From: Cytophagales bacterium
Lineage (GTDB): Bacteria; Bacteroidota; Bacteroidia; Cytophagales; Thermoflexibacteraceae
Reading direction: 5' to 3'
Assembly: GCA_947457925.1 (NCBI GenBank)
Contig: CANGYA010000001.1
Location: forward strand, 1 to 64,000
Length of the DNA: 64,000 nucleotides
Shown: one piece after another, positions 6,495 to 16,321 of the stretch
Layout of the letters: the number at the start of each line of letters is the position of its first letter
Position numbering within the stretch: the stretch's first letter is position 1
Notes under the pieces: generated by a model
The model's database searches: none
Told to the model about the DNA's origin: nothing
The model's input: the letters and a program-made list of their open reading frames with translations, nothing else
Translations under genes and position numbers: made by a program

Positions 6495-9400
6495 ATGAAA
6501 TTTCCACTCACTAAACTAACCAATCAACATTACCTTTTGCCATTGGCGAAGGTGCTGCTACTTGCCTTGCTGTTTGGTTGCAACAAGACAAGTAGTATTT
6601 TAGGCGACAAAGATACTGTTACTTTGGCATCTAAAAACTTTGGGGAAGAAATAGACTTACAACAAAATCTATCTTTCTCATTTTCAGACGATATAGCCCA
6701 CGACACTTTGTTAGACAAGTGGCAAAACACGCCTTACATTGAGTTTTCGCCTGCGGTGGCGGGTAAATTCAAGTGGGTGTCTAACAGTGAATTGGTGTTT
6801 TCGCCAGAAGGCGGATTTGTGCCAAGTACAGACTATACTGCCACATTGACCAACAAATTGTTTGCTGCACCACAAAACCCCGAAGCCAAATTTGAGTTGG
6901 AAGGCGAAAAAACTATCAAATTTCATACGCCTTATCTCTCTATGCTTAGTGCAAATGCCAACTGGGTAATGAACACACAAGGCGAATTGCAAGTGCAGTT
7001 GAATTTAAAATTTAACTACCCTGTTTTTGCTCAAGAAGTAGCCAAAAGAACTTTGCTCAAATTGGGCGAAAACCGTTTGGATTTCACAATGGCAGAACAA
7101 GGCGAAACGACACAAGTAGAATTGATTTTGAGTAAACCGTCGATGACAGGCTTAGAAGGCAAAGTAATAGATGTTTTGATAGAAAAAGGTTTGACAACCA
7201 CTAAAAGTACGTACACCGCAGGCGAAATGAAATTTGAGGCGGAAGTAGTAAATCCCAAAGATTTTCGTGTGGTACAAGTACAAAGTGAATATGCTACCGA
7301 AGGTTTCGCTATTCATGTTTATACCAACCAAATGGTGTCTAATAACGAAGCACAAATCAAGAATTTCATTACCCTTGAACCTGCCGTTGAGAAATTAAAG
7401 ATAGAAAAATTAGATGTGGGCTTTTTGGTAAAAGGTAAGTTTTCTAACTCTGAAAGCTACAAAATGGTCATTTCCAAGAATTTGCAAGGGGTGGCGGGTA
7501 GCACAATGGACGAAGATTTTGAGCAAGTGGTAGCTTTTGGCGAATTAGAGCCTCGCATTGCGTTTACAAGTTCAAAAGCCTTTTATTTGAGCAATAAAGG
7601 TAATAAAAATTTATTGGTACAAATTCATGGCTTAAACAAAGTCAATGTTACGATTTACAAGATTTTCCAAAACAATTTACAGTCTTTTTTACGCAGCAAA
7701 GTAGGTTTTAGCAACTATGACAATGATATGTACGAAGATGGCATGACCAACTACGGCAATATTTTGTCTGACCACACCTATAATGTCGACGATTTGCCAA
7801 AAGCAGAAAATGGTTACGTGATTAACATGAACATCATTGACAACCTAACAGACTACAAAGGCGTGTATGTGGTGGCGGTAAAATCTACGACTGACCGTTG
7901 GAAAAAAGCTGTTAAGTTGGTGGCTTTGTCGGACATTGGTTTGATAGCCAAAGAAAATGAAGATGAAATTCTGGTGTTTGCTAATTCTATTCTCACTGCC
8001 CAAACTTTGAAAGATGTTACCATTTCATTGGTGAGTGATAACAACCAAGAAGTTTTGACTGCCAAAACAGACGGGGACGGCGTGGCGAAATTCACGAATT
8101 TGAAGAAAAAACGCAAAATGGGCTTTCGCGTAACAATGGCAACGGCACATACGGGCAATGATTTGACTTTCTTGCATTTCTACCAAACAGCCGTAAATAT
8201 GAGCCGTTTTGAAACAGGTGGTGTCCGTTTTGCAAAAAGTTGGCATACAAACAGTTATAGTAGTTATGAAGGGGACTATTACGAAGGCGAATACGAAGAA
8301 AACTATGACAGTGGCGAAAGTACGTACACACCACCTTCTACTGACCAAAATGTGTCTGGTTATCAGGCATTTATCTACGGTGATAGAGAATTGTACCGCC
8401 CCGATGAAACGGCTTATGTAAAAACTATTGTAAGAGATAAAAACTACAAACCTTTGGCAAAAGTGCCTGTAAAAGTTCGGGTGGTGTTGCCAAATGGTAA
8501 AGAATTGATAGAACAAAAAGGTACGTTAAGTGAACAAGGTAGTTTTGAAACACAAATCAAATTGCCAAATGCTTCGGTTACAGGTACTTATACCGTAGAA
8601 GTTTATACTTCTAATAATGTGTTTTTGAACTCAAAATCTATTAGTGTAGAAGAATTTTTGCCAGACCGTATCAAAGTTACGACCAATTTGGACAAAGAAA
8701 GCTATAAAAATGGCGACAAAGTAACGGTTAATTCTTTGGCGATGAACTTGTTTGGTACGCCTGCTGGCAATAGAAAGTATGAAGTAAACGGCACGATTAA
8801 CCGTAAAAATTTGACTATCAAAGGTTTAGAAGATTACGACTTTACGCTGTACGGTGGTGTGCCTAACATTGGTTCTTTGCCATTGCAAGAGGGCGAAACA
8901 GACGAAAACGGTAAATTAACTGTTAATTATGAATTGCCTCCTGTGAAATTTGCAGGTTTGTTGGAAGGAAATATTTACGTTACGGTTTTTGATGAAACGG
9001 GCAGACCTGTAGGCAACAAACGCAGTTTTGAGTTTGAAACCCAAGATATTTATTATGGTGTCAAAGATTTTGACTATTATAATTCTACTCGTACCCCTAT
9101 CAATATTAGCGTAGTGGCAGTAAACCGCAAAGGACAAGCTGCTGTTGGGGCAAAGGCAAGAGTACAAATTATCAGAAATGAGTGGCAAAGTGTTTTGGAA
9201 AGAGATTATTACAACTCTTACCGTTATGTTTCTCGCAAAAAAGAGGTTATCGTACAAGACCAAGTAATTACGCTGCAAGGCAAAGCTACTAATTATCCTT
9301 TTGTGGCGAATAGGTCTGGTGATTATGAAGTACGTGTAACTTCGCCAGATAATATTCAAACCTATGTAAAACGCAATTTTTACGCCTATACTTGGGGACG

Positions 9401-12053
9401 TACCGACAATACGTCTTTTGAAGTGGACAAAGATGGTGAGGTGAAAATTGTGGCGGATAAAGAAAAATACAACATTGGTGAAAAAGCCAAATTTTTGTTC
9501 AAAACACCGTTTGCAGGTAAATTATTGGTTACAGTAGAACAAGGCAATGTATTCAAATATTTCTTTAAAGATACAGACAAAAAGGCTGTAGAAGTGGAAA
9601 TTCCAATGGAAAACGAATATGTGCCTAATGTCTATATTACGGCAACTTTGATAAAACCCGCCTCTGATGTGGCTATTCCTTTGACCGTAGCACATGGTTT
9701 TCAGTCTGTTACAGTAGAAAATCCTGCAAATGTGATACCTGTTGAGATTAAAGCCGTTGAAAAATCAAGGTCAAATATTACTCAAGAAATAACGGTGCAG
9801 TGTGGCAAACAAGAGGCGGGCATAGAAGTTACGTTGGCGGTAGTTGATGAAGGCATTTTGTTGAAAAAACGGTACGAAAACCCTAATCCTTACGCCTTTT
9901 TCTTCCAAAAAAGAGCCTTAGAAGTCAATGCTTATGATTTGTACCCTCGTTTATTCCCAGAAATTAAGACTTTGCCTAAACAATACGGTGCAGATTATTA
10001 CGATTTAGATGGTCGTTTGAACCCTTTGGCAAATAAAAGAGTAAAAATGTTGTCGTTTTGGTCGGGAACTTTGCGAACAGACGGCAACGGACAAGTGAAG
10101 TACAAAGTGCCTTTACCGCAGTTTTCGGGTAGTGTGCGAATTGTGGCGGTGGCTGCTAAAAATACTGCCTTTGGTTCGTCTGCTAAAAATATGATTGTGG
10201 CAGACCCATTGATTGTAAGTACAGGTTTGCCTCGTTTCTTGTCGCCAAATGACTTGACTACTGTACCCGTTACGATTACGAACACGACCAACAAAGCCAC
10301 TACAGGCTTGGCAGTGCTAACGACTTCGGGGGCTGTAGAAATTGTGGGCGAAAAGAACGTAAGTATTCAAGTTCCTGCCAATGGCGAAAAACAAGTGTTT
10401 TTCCAAGTAAAAGCAAAACCTGAAATTGGTTTGGCAAAAATAGACGTAAACGTAACCGCAAACGGCGAAAAATTTGCCCAAAACATAGACATTACCGTAA
10501 GACCTTCGACTTCTTTGTTGAAAACGGCTAAATCTGGGGCTATTCAAGGGGCTGCGTCTTTGGACATGAAAGAAGATTATTTACAAACTTCTTTGAAAGG
10601 TAAATTAGTCTTGTCAAAATCTCCTGTAGTGGAATTTGCGAAGAATTTGGCGTATTTAGTCGGTTATCCTTACGGTTGTGTGGAACAAACGACTTCTACA
10701 GCTTTCCCTCAAATTTACTTTGGTGAAATAGCCAAACAAATTGGTGATGAAAAATTGCAAAACCTCAACGCAAGCTACAACGTGCAACAAGCTATTAACA
10801 AACTCCAAACTATGCAGTTATACAACGGTAGTTTGTCGTATTGGGAAGGTGGCTCGTATGAATCATGGTGGGGTTCTGTGTATGCTGCTCACTTCTTGAC
10901 AGAAGCACAAAAAGCTGGTTATGAAGTAGATAGTAAAGTATTGAATAAATTGTATTCATTCTTAGATACAAAATTGGCTCGTAAGGTTACACAAGATTAT
11001 TATTTCTGGGCAGACAACGAAAGTCGTATTTACAAACCGTATGCACCGCAAGAAGTGGCGTACAGTATGTATGTATTGGCATTGGCGGGACAAGCTAATA
11101 AAGCTACTATGAACTATTACAAAGCTAATTTGTCTTTGTTGTTGCCAGATAGTCAATATTTGTTGGCAATGTCTTATTTGTTAATTGGCGACAGTGGGGC
11201 TTCTCGCAGTGTCTTACCTGCTAAATACGAAGCTGCGGGGCGTATGATTACGCAGTTTGACGGCAGTTTTTCGTCTGATATTCGGAACGAAGCTATAGCC
11301 TTAAATGCTTTGATTGATACTGACCCGAAAAATCCACAAGTGGAAATTATGGCAAGGCACTTGTCGCAACAAATGAAAAATAGTCGTTACCTCAATACCC
11401 AAGAGAATGCCTTTGGTTTGTTGGCTTTGGGCAAATTGGCGAAGAAAAATGCAGGTAGTAACACCACTGCCACCATAACGGCAGACGGTAAAACGTATAA
11501 TTTTACGGGGGCAGCCTTGACTTTACGCAAAGAAGTATTGGGCAAAAACGTAGAAATTAAGACGCAAGGCGGTACGTTGTACTATTACTACGAAATGGAA
11601 GGTTTGAATGCCACAGGCAGGTACGTAGAAGAAGACAATTTCTTGACTGTGCGTAGAAGTTTCTATGACCGCAACGGCACGAAAGTTAATGGTACAAACT
11701 TTAAACAAGGCGAATTAGTCGTAGTACGCATAGACCTAAGTGCCAAAGATGCCGAAGTGCCGAATGTAGTCGTTACAGATATGTTACCCGCAGGTTTTGA
11801 GATAGAAAATCCACGTTTGGGCAATGTACCGGGTATAGAGTGGATAAAAGACAGTGCCAACGCCGAATACACAGATTTTCGTGATGACCGTATCAATATT
11901 TTCACTACTGCCACCAAAACTACTAAGTCGTATTATTACGTGGTGCGTTGTGTGTCTAAAGGTACGTTTAAAATGGGACCTGTAAGTGCAGATGCTATGT
12001 ATAATGGCGAATACCATAGCTACAATGGGGCTGGGGAGGTTGTGGTGCAGTAG
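6495..12053 (+). CDS. Bacterial alpha-2-macroglobulin family lipoprotein
   Basis: Giant (1852-residue) protease-trap-like protein expected in the periplasm, anchored by lipid. I chose ATG 6495 because it yields a lipoprotein signal (KVLLLALLFGC); the longer frame only adds AT-rich noise. MG-type beta domains fill the N-terminal half, with the MG2-like segment YGDRELYRPDETAYVK near residue 690 after an acidic Tyr/Glu-rich linker. The A2M domain follows (PLPQFSGSVRIVAVA), then the thioester motif YGCVEQTT with Cys1395 and Gln1398, and the alpha-helical thioester domain. The intact C-x-E-Q suggests it can bind attacking proteases covalently. The usual partner, penicillin-binding protein 1C, is not adjacent. 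Confidence 0.93.
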   Translation: MKFPLTKLTNQHYLLPLAKVLLLALLFGCNKTSSILGDKDTVTLASKNFGEEIDLQQNLSFSFSDDIAHDTLLDKWQNTPYIEFSPAVAGKFKWVSNSELVFSPEGGFVPSTDYTATLTNKLFAAPQNPEAKFELEGEKTIKFHTPYLSMLSANANWVMNTQGELQVQLNLKFNYPVFAQEVAKRTLLKLGENRLDFTMAEQGETTQVELILSKPSMTGLEGKVIDVLIEKGLTTTKSTYTAGEMKFEAEVVNPKDFRVVQVQSEYATEGFAIHVYTNQMVSNNEAQIKNFITLEPAVEKLKIEKLDVGFLVKGKFSNSESYKMVISKNLQGVAGSTMDEDFEQVVAFGELEPRIAFTSSKAFYLSNKGNKNLLVQIHGLNKVNVTIYKIFQNNLQSFLRSKVGFSNYDNDMYEDGMTNYGNILSDHTYNVDDLPKAENGYVINMNIIDNLTDYKGVYVVAVKSTTDRWKKAVKLVALSDIGLIAKENEDEILVFANSILTAQTLKDVTISLVSDNNQEVLTAKTDGDGVAKFTNLKKKRKMGFRVTMATAHTGNDLTFLHFYQTAVNMSRFETGGVRFAKSWHTNSYSSYEGDYYEGEYEENYDSGESTYTPPSTDQNVSGYQAFIYGDRELYRPDETAYVKTIVRDKNYKPLAKVPVKVRVVLPNGKELIEQKGTLSEQGSFETQIKLPNASVTGTYTVEVYTSNNVFLNSKSISVEEFLPDRIKVTTNLDKESYKNGDKVTVNSLAMNLFGTPAGNRKYEVNGTINRKNLTIKGLEDYDFTLYGGVPNIGSLPLQEGETDENGKLTVNYELPPVKFAGLLEGNIYVTVFDETGRPVGNKRSFEFETQDIYYGVKDFDYYNSTRTPINISVVAVNRKGQAAVGAKARVQIIRNEWQSVLERDYYNSYRYVSRKKEVIVQDQVITLQGKATNYPFVANRSGDYEVRVTSPDNIQTYVKRNFYAYTWGRTDNTSFEVDKDGEVKIVADKEKYNIGEKAKFLFKTPFAGKLLVTVEQGNVFKYFFKDTDKKAVEVEIPMENEYVPNVYITATLIKPASDVAIPLTVAHGFQSVTVENPANVIPVEIKAVEKSRSNITQEITVQCGKQEAGIEVTLAVVDEGILLKKRYENPNPYAFFFQKRALEVNAYDLYPRLFPEIKTLPKQYGADYYDLDGRLNPLANKRVKMLSFWSGTLRTDGNGQVKYKVPLPQFSGSVRIVAVAAKNTAFGSSAKNMIVADPLIVSTGLPRFLSPNDLTTVPVTITNTTNKATTGLAVLTTSGAVEIVGEKNVSIQVPANGEKQVFFQVKAKPEIGLAKIDVNVTANGEKFAQNIDITVRPSTSLLKTAKSGAIQGAASLDMKEDYLQTSLKGKLVLSKSPVVEFAKNLAYLVGYPYGCVEQTTSTAFPQIYFGEIAKQIGDEKLQNLNASYNVQQAINKLQTMQLYNGSLSYWEGGSYESWWGSVYAAHFLTEAQKAGYEVDSKVLNKLYSFLDTKLARKVTQDYYFWADNESRIYKPYAPQEVAYSMYVLALAGQANKATMNYYKANLSLLLPDSQYLLAMSYLLIGDSGASRSVLPAKYEAAGRMITQFDGSFSSDIRNEAIALNALIDTDPKNPQVEIMARHLSQQMKNSRYLNTQENAFGLLALGKLAKKNAGSNTTATITADGKTYNFTGAALTLRKEVLGKNVEIKTQGGTLYYYYEMEGLNATGRYVEEDNFLTVRRSFYDRNGTKVNGTNFKQGELVVVRIDLSAKDAEVPNVVVTDMLPAGFEIENPRLGNVPGIEWIKDSANAEYTDFRDDRINIFTTATKTTKSYYYVVRCVSKGTFKMGPVSADAMYNGEYHSYNGAGEVVVQ

Positions 12054-12062
12054 AAAATGAAA

Positions 12063-12095
12063 CCCCCTCACTTTTTTGTTTGGAGAGTGAGGGGG
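12063..12095. terminator. Bidirectional hairpin between convergent genes
   Basis: CCCCCTCACT pairs perfectly with AGTGAGGGGG around 13 bases, 10 bases after the macroglobulin stop and 27 bases from the end of the convergent response-regulator gene. T-runs are short on both sides. Confidence 0.6.
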
Positions 12096-12121
12096 AAGTT
12101 TTGGGAATTGAAGTTAAGTTT

Positions 12122-13132
12122 TTAAGGTATTCTTGATTTTACAGGCTTATAATATTCTTTTGTATTCTTCCATTTTTCAGGATATTTTTTTAGAACATAC
12201 GCCAAGATATTTGAATTATCTTTACAGTATTGAGATAAGTCATTTCCTGTTTCTTCTCTTGTTTTACGTTTTTTAGCATATTTACTAAATTCTTCTCCTG
12301 AAATCTTTAAATTGACTAAAAATGTTTCCATCAAAGGTTTATAATCCTCAATCATACTTTCTCCAAGAGCTTTTTTGACTGTAAATTTGCTGTTGATAAG
12401 TTTTTCATAGTATTTAATTTCGTCTTCAATATCCTCTCTATCTTGTTTTAAAGTAACTATAGACAGTTTTTGTTCAGCATTCACTTTCAAGTCATTAAAT
12501 TGTTCTTTCAAGTTAGCTATAAACTTTTCTATAATATCTCGCCAAGCTACGATAATTGTACCTTCTAAAACTTTTCCTTTATCTAGCGAGGCTTCTAATA
12601 TTTTTTCTATAACATCTAGTCTGAACGTCATAGCAAAAACTTTTTCATTAGACGGTAGCCATATTTGTGCCTCACGCAATTCTCTTTTCACTTTTACCGC
12701 AGGTAATGACAATATTTTTTCTATTGTTTTTTCAATATTTTCAGTGCTATTAAAGTCATTCTTATCTACATAATAACAAAAACCAGCTTCCGAAAAAGCC
12801 TCAACAGCCTTATCATATTCTCTAAAAACTGACAGAATAGAGGTTACAATAATAGAAGAATAGGGTTTTAGTGATATTTCTTTGCCTAAGCCTATTCCAT
12901 TTGTTAGTGGCATATCATAATCAATAAAAACAATGTCAATAACTTTTGCATTATTTTCTATGTATAACAAAGCTTCGTTTTTCTTATTAGGACAGTGAAA
13001 AGTCGTAATTGTATGAGGTAAAAGTTTTTTAGTTTCTAAATTAGCCCAAAGTTTTTCTAATGTTTTTTTTGTAGATGCAAGTGCATCTTTATTGTCATCA
13101 ATGATAACAAAGTGCATAGCTTTTCTTTCCAT
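12122..13132 (-). CDS. Response regulator with unrecognised output domain
   Basis: The N-terminal 150 residues are a receiver domain: the acidic pair in VIIDDN, the phospho-acceptor Asp71 in VFIDYDMPLTNG, a Ser/Thr strand end IIVTS, and the late Lys in YVDKND. Residues 160-336 are helical and charged and show no helix-turn-helix or enzymatic motif, so it may signal through protein contact rather than DNA. It is the last gene of a seven-gene minus-strand cluster, five bases after the histidine kinase gene, which is presumably its partner. ATG 13117 is a possible alternative start and fits the receiver fold (MHFVIIDD) better. Confidence 0.85.
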   Translation of the reverse strand: MERKAMHFVIIDDNKDALASTKKTLEKLWANLETKKLLPHTITTFHCPNKKNEALLYIENNAKVIDIVFIDYDMPLTNGIGLGKEISLKPYSSIIVTSILSVFREYDKAVEAFSEAGFCYYVDKNDFNSTENIEKTIEKILSLPAVKVKRELREAQIWLPSNEKVFAMTFRLDVIEKILEASLDKGKVLEGTIIVAWRDIIEKFIANLKEQFNDLKVNAEQKLSIVTLKQDREDIEDEIKYYEKLINSKFTVKKALGESMIEDYKPLMETFLVNLKISGEEFSKYAKKRKTREETGNDLSQYCKDNSNILAYVLKKYPEKWKNTKEYYKPVKSRIP

Positions 13133-13137
13133 AGCTT

Positions 13138-14517
13138 TTATTGTTTTAAGTGAACTGTTGCTACAAAATATTTTTCATCTTCTATTTTTGTAAATTCAGG
13201 TACAATTTCCCAATTAATAGCTTCTTCTACATTACTATTATTTGAACTATCTATTAAATCCTTTACAATCCACAACCCTCCACCTTGTTTTACAGCCTCA
13301 TTAGTTTCTTTATTCAAATAAGCAATAGCTGCTTCTGCCTTCTCTAAGTACATAGGTTCAAAGGAATTTTTGAAAGAAATTAATAATCTTTCATTTTCAA
13401 TAAAAATAGTAACTATAAGTTTATCATCTGTGCACTTGAAGGCATTATTCCAAAAATTCCAAAGAAAAATAAATTTTTTGGCTATGATTTTTTCATTGGG
13501 TGTATAGTTAAGTGCGTGATTTATTGCATCGCTATCGCCAATTATCTCAAAATTAATCGTATTATCTGTTATAACTTGTAACTCAGCTAATAGTCTTACA
13601 AGTTCTATTACCGTTAGCCACCTCTCTTTATTTTTGTCATACAAAATACTGTTATTTTTATCATGATAATTATAGATAGCACGACTACATAATTCTGAAA
13701 CTTTAAACAGTTTATCTAAATCCTCTAAATTCTTTAAAGCTTCTTCTTCCTCTTCAAACAATATATTATCCCTTACATTACTTAATGTGCGAGTTACATT
13801 TGCAAAGAGATTAAAAATTGTGTGTTTGTAGGCGAGGATGAGGTTTTGGAAAGCTGAGAGACGTTGATTTACAGCATTTAACAATGACTCTGATAATTCA
13901 ATCTGTTCCCATTTATTTAGTAAATCAAATGCACTTACTTCCATCACATAAGTAAGACATAAACTGTGCAGTTGGCTAATTACAAACTTAAATTTATAAG
14001 TATTCACCTCACTTAAAACACTATCAAAAGTCATATAGACTGCAAAAAAGTTTTTAGGAATGCCTGTTGTATGTGCTTCTGCAAATGGTATTGTAAACCA
14101 TACTGCATATTTTCCTAATTTATGGTTCTCTAAAAATGGGCACCAATAGTTATAAAAAGCATTCTCAGGAGTTATAGTTTGCTGCATTTTTTCCGACATA
14201 CTTAAACACCTTTGAACAATTTTCTGTGATAACATAGTTTGTTTAGGAATATCTTCTTGAATATTCAATGGTGAGTAAAAACAAGATAATTCATTATTAT
14301 CAGGCATCATGATAGATGTCATAGAACCATAACTATCCAAAAAAAGCTTTATTTTTTCAGCATATTGCTCACTACAATAACTATCGATATATTCGTTACG
14401 GATACCTTTTTCAATGTACTCATAAATAATTTCTATCTGATAGGTCGGCTTTATTTTAAGCTCTTTAAAAATTAAAGCATCAATTTTAGGTATCAGATTA
14501 GTAGATAGTAAATTCAT
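13138..14517 (-). CDS. Soluble histidine kinase-like sensor
   Basis: A 459-residue protein without membrane segments. The N-terminal 200 residues are an unrecognised, probably ligand-sensing region with a PAS/GAF-like mix of strands (YAVWFTIPF, KNFFAVYMTF). A helical dimerisation segment follows with a candidate phospho-acceptor His232 in AYKHTIFNL, then a divergent HATPase: N-box FLWNFWNNAF near 350-360 and G-box QGGGLWIVKDLI near 411-422. A clear D-x-G-x-G box is absent, so the kinase is divergent. Its start overlaps the methyltransferase stop by four bases (ATGA), and the response regulator follows after five bases. Confidence 0.78.
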   Translation of the reverse strand: MNLLSTNLIPKIDALIFKELKIKPTYQIEIIYEYIEKGIRNEYIDSYCSEQYAEKIKLFLDSYGSMTSIMMPDNNELSCFYSPLNIQEDIPKQTMLSQKIVQRCLSMSEKMQQTITPENAFYNYWCPFLENHKLGKYAVWFTIPFAEAHTTGIPKNFFAVYMTFDSVLSEVNTYKFKFVISQLHSLCLTYVMEVSAFDLLNKWEQIELSESLLNAVNQRLSAFQNLILAYKHTIFNLFANVTRTLSNVRDNILFEEEEEALKNLEDLDKLFKVSELCSRAIYNYHDKNNSILYDKNKERWLTVIELVRLLAELQVITDNTINFEIIGDSDAINHALNYTPNEKIIAKKFIFLWNFWNNAFKCTDDKLIVTIFIENERLLISFKNSFEPMYLEKAEAAIAYLNKETNEAVKQGGGLWIVKDLIDSSNNSNVEEAINWEIVPEFTKIEDEKYFVATVHLKQ

Positions 14518-15284
14518 TTTTCTATTTTTTTAACATAGGATATGATTTGGAAAACAGGAGCATCTGCTTTTGTACTTTTTTTATTAAAATCCACATTAAC
14601 TTTATAAATACCAAATCCGTATTTTTTTGCATATAAGTTGTAATCAGATATACTATATAAAATTCTGAAATATTCAGATTTTGAGTGTCGGTTTTTAGTA
14701 ATAAATTTCTTTGAAATGTAAACAGGTTTGTCTGATTTTCTGTAATAGTTTGCTATTTGTTGCAAATCTAAATCATCAAGAGCATACCTAATTATTTCAG
14801 TGGTGGGGTCTAGTCCTACAATAATAATAATAGCATTATCATTCATTTTTGATGATATTTTTCTGAAAAAACCATCTAAATCTGTAATTTCAATCAAACT
14901 TAAACAACATATAGCTATGTCAATATTGCTTAGATTATCAAAATTATCTTTTTCAATATCTATCTGCAAAAATTTAAAATTTATGGTTTCATTGTGCCTA
15001 ATTTGCAAATGTTCAATAAAAGTTTCATTATAGTCAATTCCAGAATAACTAAAAGATAATTTATTAGCTAACAAAGCATCTAATAACCAACCAGACCCAC
15101 AACCTATATCAACAATATGAGGAATATGATTAAAATTAGGCAGTATTTTTGTAATTTTTTGCAACAAAAAATTACTTAACCCAAACCTATAAAAATCTTG
15201 TTCTAACCAATAAGAAGCATTATCAGACCAAGATTTTTTATTGAGTTCGTAGAAGTCAGTAGGATTTTCGAGTATTTTAATCAT
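14514..15284 (-). CDS. Class I SAM-dependent methyltransferase
   Basis: A 256-residue soluble enzyme with motif I VDIGCGSGWLLDALL near residues 58-72, an acidic motif II at GIDYN, and the strand-4 region DIAICCLSLIEI. The length and organisation are those of small-molecule or protein methyltransferases of the Methyltransf_11/25 type; the substrate is not predictable. It sits between the substrate-binding lipoprotein (eight bases upstream) and the histidine kinase (four-base overlap), so it is firmly part of the same transcript. Confidence 0.85.
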   Translation of the reverse strand: MIKILENPTDFYELNKKSWSDNASYWLEQDFYRFGLSNFLLQKITKILPNFNHIPHIVDIGCGSGWLLDALLANKLSFSYSGIDYNETFIEHLQIRHNETINFKFLQIDIEKDNFDNLSNIDIAICCLSLIEITDLDGFFRKISSKMNDNAIIIIVGLDPTTEIIRYALDDLDLQQIANYYRKSDKPVYISKKFITKNRHSKSEYFRILYSISDYNLYAKKYGFGIYKVNVDFNKKSTKADAPVFQIISYVKKIEK

Positions 15285-15292
15285 TATAAAAA

Positions 15293-16297
15293 TTATTTTT
15301 GTTTGTGATACGTATCTACAAATAAGTTATTGACAGAATTATTAATGTCATTATTTTTTAGTATTGATAGGCTTTGTAACACCTTCCCCATCTCTTCCCA
15401 TTCCTTCATACTTGCATACAAAACCTTTCCGTCTTGTCCTTTAAAATAGTCCATACCTTTTTGTAGAGATAATAGTTCACGTTTTTCATCAATGTTTTTG
15501 TCATAGGCTTTCAAATATTGAATAGCTTTTTCGGGATTTTGAAAAGATTTTAACCAACCATCAGCCAGTGCATTTACAAAACCTTGCACAACTTCGGGCT
15601 TTTCTGTAACCATTTTACGAGTAGTAAAATAAACAGTTCCCAAAAAATGAATATCATAATTTTTAGGCTCAATAATAGTGTATTTAATACCTTGCATATC
15701 CAAAGAAACAGGTTCATCATAAATAAATGCAGGTCTAATTTGGTATTGATTAGCTATAAAAGTAGCCAAATCAAAAGGAGCTTCTATTTCTTTAATTTTA
15801 GCCTTGTTTAGTTTTTGTTTTTCTACTAAGGCTTTGTAAATGTATTCTGTATTTGTACCTGTTAAGATACCTACTGTTTTTCCTTCAAAATCTTTTGGTG
15901 TTTTTACATTCAATTCTTCTTTGGCAATAAAACAAGTGGGAGAATTATAATTGATTACACCGACTACAACCAAATCTGCACCTTTTGAATTTGCCACTAA
16001 GATTTTGTCTGCACTTGCCACACCAAAATCAGAAGAACCACCCATTACCAATTTTACAGGGTCTATATTATCTGAACCTGCTACTAAATTTATATCTAAT
16101 TTATAGGTGCTATCTGTTTCATTCATTGCAAATAGCTCACCTGCATAACCTGCATTAGGAAACCACTCTTGCACAAGTGAAACCTTAGTCAATTCCTTTT
16201 GTGTTTCAGTAGTATTTGTATTCTCTGTTTTTTGTCCTTTATCACAACTTGCCAATAAAACAAGCATAGAAAGCATTAGGATAGTTATTTTTTTCAT
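15293..16297 (-). CDS. ABC transporter substrate-binding lipoprotein (NMT1/SsuA-like)
   Basis: Periplasmic solute receptor with a lipoprotein signal (MLVLLASC, Cys18). The mature part begins QEWFPNAGYAGELFAMN and has the GGSSDFGVASADKILVA segment and the GKTVGILTGTNTEYIYKALVE hinge region (quoted as reading across residues 140-165), all typical of the NMT1/THI5-like and aliphatic-sulfonate receptors. The W-x-PN start is closest to pyrimidine/thiamine-precursor receptors. No TPP riboswitch is visible upstream of the cluster, so a thiamine role lacks regulatory support. It works with the permease and ATPase encoded upstream. Confidence 0.88.
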   Translation of the reverse strand: MKKITILMLSMLVLLASCDKGQKTENTNTTETQKELTKVSLVQEWFPNAGYAGELFAMNETDSTYKLDINLVAGSDNIDPVKLVMGGSSDFGVASADKILVANSKGADLVVVGVINYNSPTCFIAKEELNVKTPKDFEGKTVGILTGTNTEYIYKALVEKQKLNKAKIKEIEAPFDLATFIANQYQIRPAFIYDEPVSLDMQGIKYTIIEPKNYDIHFLGTVYFTTRKMVTEKPEVVQGFVNALADGWLKSFQNPEKAIQYLKAYDKNIDEKRELLSLQKGMDYFKGQDGKVLYASMKEWEEMGKVLQSLSILKNNDINNSVNNLFVDTYHKQK

Positions 16298-16321
16298 TGT
16301 TTTTTTAAGTTTTAGTTTGTG

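Noticed and set aside
8025-8516. A 163-codon minus-strand frame inside the macroglobulin gene
   Set aside because: It is the antisense shadow of a confidently assigned gene.
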